Part shown: positions 35,301-44,300 of the stretch, one piece after another
Numbering within the stretch: the stretch's first letter is position 1
Layout: every line of letters begins with the position of its first letter
Assembly (NCBI GenBank): GCA_936440205.1
Contig: OW387139.1
Span: forward strand, 1,911,596 to 1,975,595
DNA from: Lepidonotus clava
Taxonomy: Eukaryota > Annelida > Polychaeta > Phyllodocida > Polynoidae
Direction: 5' to 3'
DNA: 64,000 nucleotides
Position numbers and translations under genes: made by a program
The notes under the pieces: generated by a model
What the model was told of the DNA's origin: nothing
Seen by the model: the letters and a program-made list of their open reading frames with translations, nothing else
Database searches by the model: none

Positions 35301-38300
35301 GACATATTTAGTTTGCACACAGTTACGGGATATTAATAAACTTGCTTTTTATCACATTTTTAAGGGAAATCCACCCAATTTATGACGTAGCAGGGGGAGT
35401 TCTTGGGGAATCCCATCTTCCCTAAGAAGGGAATCCCCATCCCTGTAGAATTTGTAAAAATAGTTATGCACTCTAACAAAAAGTAAATATATCTGACCCC
35501 ATGCAACTCATAATAAATCAAAATATGTATCCATCTACAACCATTCATTAATCTGAGAATCCCAAAATAAGTTTAGAAGGAATTCCCATAGCTGTGACGA
35601 AGCAAGGGGAGTACTGAGCAGCCCAACATTCAGGGAATTCCCAAAAATAAATGACTTTCCTCAATAATTCCCTAATACCTAGACATTTTCAATTGTTTAC
35701 TTTTGAAATATTTTTAGAATGCTTAAGTGACATTAATTATTCTAAAACTAGCACTTCATGAATTTATGTGCAAGTTTTCTTTTAAGTGAAAATAAAGAAT
35801 ATTAGGGTAAACTGCTTGAGACCAGTCAAAGCGTGTGCATAATCAATACATTGGGATGCTGCCCACTTTGCTGGTAATTTCCTTTCTATTTCACTTATAA
35901 CATATAGAATATGGTATATAATATAAGGAAAACTAACCTCAATTGACAGCACAACCCTGTATACTTGGTAAGCTGTCAGAAAAAGTACAGCCCTCAGTCT
36001 AACGGCCTTGGACAGTAATTCTTTGACACCCACCTCGTATTCAGGGTTGTACCGACAACCTATGTATGTTTTCCTCAATACACCAATGCTGTCCACTAAT
36101 AAAGTTGACTTAGTGATCACATTGCCCAATAGGTCTTACTTACTGTTTGAGGCAGACCATGGCCAGGCCATACGCTGGTATCTCTACGAGCCCGCTGAGG
36201 AAGAAGTAGAGGTAGCGATTGCCTCCCTTGAGAGAGGCCCCCAGCGACAGGCCGTAGTAGACGATGATGTTAATAAACCTGTAGAGAAGTAAAGTATCAG
36301 TAAAGATAACAGTCATCTCTACTGAGAGAGGCCCCAAGAAACAGGCCATAGGAGACGATGATGTTGATATACCTGTAGAGAAGTAAAATATGAGTAAAGA
36401 TAACAGTATCGCAACTGAGAGAGGCTCTCCTGCAGAGACGTAAAGTATGAGTAAAGATAGCACTCATCTCCACTGAGAGAGGCCCCCAACCACAGGCCGC
36501 AGTAGACGATGATGTTAATAAACCTGTAGAGGAGTAAAGTACAAGTAAAGATATGAGTCATCTCTATTGAGAGAGGCCACCAGTGACAGGCCGTAGTAGA
36601 TGATGATGTTAATAAACCTGTAGGGAAGTAAAGTATGAGTAAAGATATCATATCTCCAAAGAGGGAGGGCCCCTGATACTGGTTGTGGTTGTCCATTCTG
36701 TTAATTCATAAGTAGCAGAAAGTAATGGATTGCCAATATATTATATATAACTAGTGAATTGTTTTAGAATTTAGATATATAGATGTACATTGGTCAGTGG
36801 CTCACACTCATCTGTTACTAAGAGGGTGCTCAATTTTTTATTTTCTTTTGTTCTAAAATTACTTATGTTCTTGGAAGGAGTATCATGATATATACTCTAA
36901 AATGTGACATAATGATATGAATGTTTGCATGTCCAAAATATTTACATATATATCTAACAATATTTTGTATATCATTTTCACTCAGCACATTATAAAAATA
37001 TTTATCCAATAATAATTATTAGGTAACCTTTTATAATGTAATTTTGGGAAAGATCTGCTGGAGTTACTCACCAAAGAAGACACATGACAGCGGTGTATAG
37101 CAGGAGGCACCTTGACCGACAAATGGACAACACGGTGTAGGTGGGCGGGTTGGGATCGGTCGAGGGTGACAGCTGAGACTGGTCAGATGACTGAGGCTTG
37201 TCCTCAATGCCAGTAGAGGGAGGCTTTTCCCCAGGGCCAGCAGAGGTAGGTTTGTCTTCAGGGCCAGCAGATGTGGAAGGATCTAGATCTGTGTGAGGAG
37301 GGTTTGAAGGCTGGGTCTTGGCCTCACTAGATGCCTGATCAGTCTGGTCCTGCAGCTCGATGACTTCTCCCTCCGAACCAATGACAACTCGTTCTTGTTT
37401 GTCAGCGGGGTTGTCCTCTGGTAGCTCCACCAAGAACTGACTGCCTTCGTCTCCATCCCCATCAAACTTGCGTGCTTTGCGTAGAATCTTCTCAGCCTCC
37501 TGCAGCCTGCCCTTAGCTACCAGCCACATCACACTCTCTGGGACCAACCTGCACTCGGCGGTACCAAGTGAATACAGAGTTAGAAAGTAGCACAGGAAAT
37601 TTGCGGAAAATTACTATTGACAATCAGAAAAAAAGATGAAAATGAATGTTCAGAAAATAATCATATATATTGCAGAAGGTTGTAGGCTATTATTTCTAGA
37701 ATTTGATATGTCACCATCTGATCTTGGCCAGGAGAGTTGATTATCCAGTCTGCCATTTAAAATGGTTTATACTACTTATAGGTACTTATATAGGTTTTCT
37801 CTATAGATATTCAAATGAAAAACTTAAGTTAAAGGTAATCAATATTTTACCTATTGTGACCCTCAGAATACTCTCAGAATAATCAGAATAATGTGAATAC
37901 ATTTATTATCTTGATATAGCAAGTACTACGAGAGATACATGAACAAAAATTCTTACTAAAATCGTTTTTTATCATTTGTTAAATTTCCACAAAATTAGTT
38001 TAATTTGACTATCTTTTAAATATCTCTGAAATTATTTATGTTCAGCAATCCTTAATCACAATACAAATTGTCAAGTTGTAACTAAGTATCTCTGCATGAT
38101 TTGAGAAAGCTTCGTGGACTTTCATTATTGCACAAGGGGCATCACCATTCATCAAAGCCTGATCCCAGAAGCTAGTCCACATTGAAGTAGTTGTCATACT
38201 GACCACCAGATGGCAGCAGCAGGGAGCAGGCAGATTAGTGCGAGGGCCAGCTCCAGGTGGCGCCAGTTTCTGATGAGGAAGGCGAGCAGGGTGAGCAGCA

Positions 38301-41300
38301 TCCAGGCCCCTGACCAGAAGAACTGTAGGCCGATACCTGCCAGGGGACGCTGACGGGCCGGGAACAACTCACAGGCCAGGACAATGCCACTCAGACCGAT
38401 ACCCTGTAAGGTGAAGTATGGTAATACAGCACAATGCAAGGTAAGGTATGATAATACAGTGAGATGCAAGGTAGGGTAAGATAATATAGCACAAAGCTAC
38501 TAAGACCTAATCCCAGGGGGCGGTGCTGGGCCGGGAACAACTCACAGGCCAGGACTATGCCACTGAGACTGATACCCTGTAAGGTAAGGTCTGGTAATAC
38601 AGTGAGGTGCAAGGTAAGGTGTGGTAATACAGCACAATGTTACTCAGACCTAATCCAAGGGGGCAGTGCTGGGCCAGGAACAACTCACAGGCCAGGACTA
38701 TGTCACTGAGACCAATACCCTGTAAGGTAATATATGGTAATACAGCACAATGCAAGGTAAGGTTTGATATATAGCAAATGATAATATAGCACATTCCACT
38801 GCAGACTACTATCCTGTAAGGTAAGATATGATTATACAGCAAAATGCAAGCTAATGTATGATTATAAATATATGTTATGCAAGGTAAGGTATTGTAATAC
38901 AGCCAGGCACAATGTAAGGTATGATAACACAGCACAATGCAAGGTGATATGTTGGGTAATATGTTGCCACCTGTGCAGGTTCTGGGACAACCTTGACAGG
39001 GCATGCACCTATTCAGCCATACTACCCCTCGACACTGACCTTGATATAGACCATCTTTGGACTCATTTCTTCTATAATAATTTGATTTTAACCTCAATTC
39101 CCTGGAATATCCCTCACAAATTAAAAACAAGCCTGTTTTAATAATTAACAATGATCTGTCTGAAAATTAATAAAACAAATAAAGTTAAAGGGTTGAGTAC
39201 CTCTCTGAGAGCGCCCAGGAAGAAGCGGAGTGTAATGAAGGTGGCAATGGAGTCGGAGAAGGCGAGTCCCACGCCAAACAGCACGGCCGCCACCTGACAC
39301 GCTAGGTGCAGGGGCACACGACCCCAGCTGTAAAGACAAAGGGTTCAATAGGTTGGTTAGTTATTGTTGTTTAACGTTGTATCAACATCTATGGTTATAT
39401 CACAGCGAGAAGGTTTTTCTTGACAATTCAGTCATTTTTTTTATAATTGTATCTATGAGAAGGTAGAGACCATACCCCTACACTTTTTCAAGGCAGGTGT
39501 TCTTTAATGTGCAGGGTCTCATAGACAGGGCCCTACACACAACGAAGGATTCATTAGGTTTTTTTTTGTTATCATAAAAGATGTTAGCAATTGATGTTGT
39601 CTCATCTCTATTAGATATACACACATTTTCATTCTCAACCTTGGATACTTAAAAACAAACCCTTCTTCCTTGATGCCTGCATTTCTAATAAAAGGCAAGA
39701 TTATACACCCTTCTTTTTAAAGGTGGCACCCCCTTTTGGCAGAAATAGGAACCCTGGTGAGGGGAGTGCAGTCTGCAGCACTCACCACTATGCTTGGTGC
39801 AGAGTGTAGTGACAATTGGTACCCACTCAGGTGGTCAAGGGTCTGTACCTATTACCAGTGTGGGGGCTGTGTATGTGGCAGGGGAGGGGGGCAGGGTAAT
39901 TGTGGTTGTGCTGACTGGGGTCCAAAATAATCCCTCTTGGTGAGTACATGTAATTAACTTGTTTTTAGAGTTGCCCTCCTTTCAAAATAAAAGTCAAGCT
40001 GAGTTGAAATATTCCTTAATGTATCTAAACTACATCTTTTCTCATAACATTAGGTTACTTGTTGTAAAGAACAAATCTTTTTGCATACTAATACGGGTGC
40101 TAAAAATTATCAATTTGCTTTTTTGTCATTGTATTGATGAGATTTAGACAAAATGTTCAGAATAGTCCCTCTGTTAGCCTATATGGAGGGCAGTGTCCCA
40201 GTGAGGGGACTCCCGCCACCTTGGTCTGTGGCTCAGTAGGACTGCACTGCGCAGGGTCGTGAGAAGGGTGTATAGAATAATGATGTTGAGTATGAGACAC
40301 ATTACCATTGTTTTTATTGGTATTGCATTTATACTTATTCTAATTGTATCATTCCAAGTTGTTTATATTTATAGTATTAGGACAAAAGCCCATAACTAGT
40401 TCTTACCGGTCAGAGGCAGAGGGCAGCAGCAGTGCACCAACCATGACGCCAGCACCAAACACAGTCTGAGAGGTTTCCGAGAGGTGCTCTTGACCGCACA
40501 CTAGGTCAAACTAGGGGATGAAAAACAGCACTGTCACATACAGTGTACCATGAGAGGTGCTCACGGCCACACGTCAGGTCGAACTAGGGGGTGGAAAACA
40601 GCACTGTCACATACAGTGTACTATGAGAGGTGCTCACGGCCACATGTCAGGTCGAACTAGGGGGTGGAAAACAGCACTGTCACATACAGTGTACTATGAG
40701 AGGTGCTCACGGCCACACGTCAGGTCGAACTAGGGGGTGGAAAACAGCACTGTCACATACAGTGTACTATGAGAGGTGCTCACGGCCACACGTCAGGTCG
40801 AACTAGGGGGTGGAAAACAGCACTGTCACATACAGTGTACTATGGGAGGTGCTCACGGCCACACGTCAGGTCGAACTAGGGGGTGGAAAACAGCACTGTC
40901 ACATACAGTGTACTATGAGAGGTGCTCACGGCCACACGTCAGGTCGAACTAGGAGGTGGAAAACAGCACTGTCACATACAGTGTACTATGAGAGGTGCTC
41001 ACGGCCACACGTCAGGTCGAACTAGGGGGTGGAAAAAACAGCACTGTCACATACAGTGTACTATGAGAGGTGCTCACAGCCACTTATGAGGTCAAACTAG
41101 GGGTGAAAAACAGCACTGTCACATATATTATACTATGAGAGGTGCTCACGGCCACACACTAGCTGTAGGTTGAACTAGAAGGTGAAAAACAGTGCTGTCA
41201 CATACAGCACACTGTGAGAGGTGCCCATGGCCATACACCAGGTCAAACCCTGAGGTCCCAAACGTTATCTGGTCAATAAAATATATATTTGTTATTATGA

Positions 41301-44300
41301 GGAGTATGTAAGTCAATGACATTGGAGGGTCCCCCATCAGTGCCGTAGACGAACCCTAAGGTCCCACAAATTATCTTGTTAATAATATTTATTATATATG
41401 TATATCTATGTCAGTTATTATGATGAATATGTACATTGGTGATGATGGTTGGTCCCCCATCGGTGCCATAGATGAAAACTAAGATCCCACACATCATTTT
41501 CCTAATACTATATAATTATATATACATATATATATATAAGAAAAGTATTTATATATATATCAGTTATTATGACGAATACCTACATGAGTAAGGATGGTTG
41601 GTCCCCCATTGGTGCCATAGACAGACCCTATGTTGGACAAGTCCCTCACATTATTTTTTTAATTATATATGTATATGTCACTTATTATAACTAATACCCA
41701 CATTAGCAATGATGGTGGGTCCCCATTCAGTGCCATAGACAAACCCTAAAGTCCCAAACATTATTTTGTTAATATTATATGATATATATCAGTTATTATG
41801 ATGAATACATACATCGGTGACGATGGTGGGTCCCCCGTCAGTGGCGTAGACGTATCCTAACGTCCCACACATCATTTTGTCAATACTATATATATATATC
41901 AGTTATTGTGACGAATACCTACATCGGTGACGATGGTGGGTCCCCCGTTGGTGCCATACACAAACCCTAAGGTCCCACACATCATTTTCATTAATAATAA
42001 TAATAATAATATATATCAGTCATTATGACAAATACCTACATCAGTGACGATGGTTGGTCCCCCGTCGGTGCCATAGAAAACTCTAAAGTCCCACACATTA
42101 TTTTGTCAATGCTATAGGCCCTATATATCAGTTATTATGATGAATACCTACATTGGTGACGATGGTTGGTCCCCCGTCGGTGCCATAGAAAACTCTAAAG
42201 TCCCACACATTATTTTGTCAATGCTATAGGCCCTATATATCAGTTATTATGATGAATACCTACATCGGTGACGATGGTGGGTCCCCCATCGGTGCCGTAA
42301 ACATACCCTAAGGTCCCACACGGCTGTTCTGACGACTTGTTCCACCATGTGCAGTGCTTCCCGAAGGTCACGTCCGGGGTGACCTTGTCCGTGATGACGT
42401 CATATGTGGTGCCTGGCTGGATACAGGAGAAGGCGTCGGGCTCGCCACCTGGTGGGAGGACAATATGTATTGAGTGTGAGGAACAGAGTTCCTTAGGTAT
42501 ACATTACAGTGTGTTTTTGTCATTATAAGTTGTTATTCCATCATCTTATTATTATGATATTAAAGTTCTTCTGATGACTTGTGCATTTTAGAAAAAGTCC
42601 AATTAAACAATACACTACAATCAATGATGAAAGGCATATGAATCAATGTTTCATGACAAAAGACTTTAGGATGACAATATCCACCTTACTTTCCCGCTCG
42701 ACATGTCACAAGTACTTGTAGCTTTCCAAGTCCACTCAAATTTCAACTTATTTAAATAAATATCACTTAATATTTGTTTAAAATAGATGCATTGTGTGCA
42801 AGTTGACAATCCGCAGGATCGGGAGTAAATTTACGTCATCATCAGTGATGCTATTTTGTCATTAAGTGCATTAAGATTTCTTTTCCGGATGTCCAGATTT
42901 TTCACTTTACGAGATATCTTTGTTTTAAATCCTTATTTATCAGTATAGTGCAGTTGGTCTCAAATCAACAGATAATGATTCTAAATATCCTTTTAAGTGG
43001 CTGAGCTTGCTCACTTAAGGATGTTGTTTCGTTTCTTAAAATCCGGAAAAATTCCAATCCCTGAAACAAATAAACAGCCCAGTTCTAAGTAGTGTGGATG
43101 TGCATTAGGAATAGTCATACTAGGTCCCGTTTTCTGTACCCATGGTTGATTCACCAATGAACCTTTGATCTAGTGTAGATGAGGTTACTAGAACCCAATC
43201 ATTGGGTAACCACCAATTTCCTTTGTTATTATATCAAAAAGACACTCACAATTAGCACTTATGTATTGTATGAATTATGTGTTATGTCAGGGTGGCACAT
43301 CGCAAATCATCAGATTGAAATAAGTGAGTTATTTGTTTTGCTTTGTTTTGTTTTGTTTTTAAAGACGGTCATTACAGGCCTCATTTCCGGGACAAAATCA
43401 ACCCAACAGCCTTTGGGTTTTTGTCAGCTGTCTCTAATAAAACACATATTTTGTGAAATTGAGAACTAAAATCTTTGTTTGTGATGCTTGGCTATTATAC
43501 ATTCTCCCAGAGATGATAGGGGACTGTGAAAAGCTGACCACAAACATTTTGTGTGGCGTAATCTTCACATAGCTAGCACTATTGTCTGTTTCGGTACATT
43601 ACACTGTTCAAACTTGCAGACTTTTCATTGGTATTCACATGTAATTTTTGCGGATTGCCAACAGTGTGCTCAATGCTCAATTTGAGTCACAATAAACTTG
43701 TTTATTTTAAGGATAGACAACTGTGGCCAAGGCGCTATTTGCACTATCTCCCCTCATTTTGTTAATTCTTGCGGTATAGTATCGTGTCATATACCAAAAG
43801 AAAGGTAATAATTTTATTTATCTAATGGTATGAATAAAGTGAATGTTTAATCAATATTTGCGACATAATGAATTAAAAATCAATTTTTTGACTTTTATTT
43901 TTTGAACATGGATATTTCCTGTATCATAAGGTCTACTGACATCAGACTTTGCATGTCTCCTTATAAGGTTCTTATGCAGGGAACTATGTCTCAGAATCTT
44001 TATTTAGGTCCTAGTTTTTATTTTATTACAAAAAACGGGAAACTTTTTGTCATTTTTCTATTCTTAATTTTCTAGATTTCATAAAACAAAAACTAAGACC
44101 TAAATAAAAAATTTGAGACACAGTTCCCTCTGAATGGTTATGAATTATATGTATTCAAAATTTCAAGTCCCTAGGTGAAGAATTCACTGAGATATCAATG
44201 TTCAAAGAATTGTTGTTAAAATAGGTTTTTTCAACTTTCCGGTTATGGTGCATAGGTGTACATAATAATATATTTTTATGATTTATATCAACAGATAGGG

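Noticed and set aside
38194-39151. Extra exon 5 versions as alternative exons
   Set aside because: Copies contain only the exon head and acceptor with no donor, so they are array units; alternative acceptor use stays possible but is unproven.
40810-41025. 71-codon frame with repeated ENSTVTYSVLWEVL-type peptide
   Set aside because: It arises from the 73-bp exon-3-head array in intron 2.
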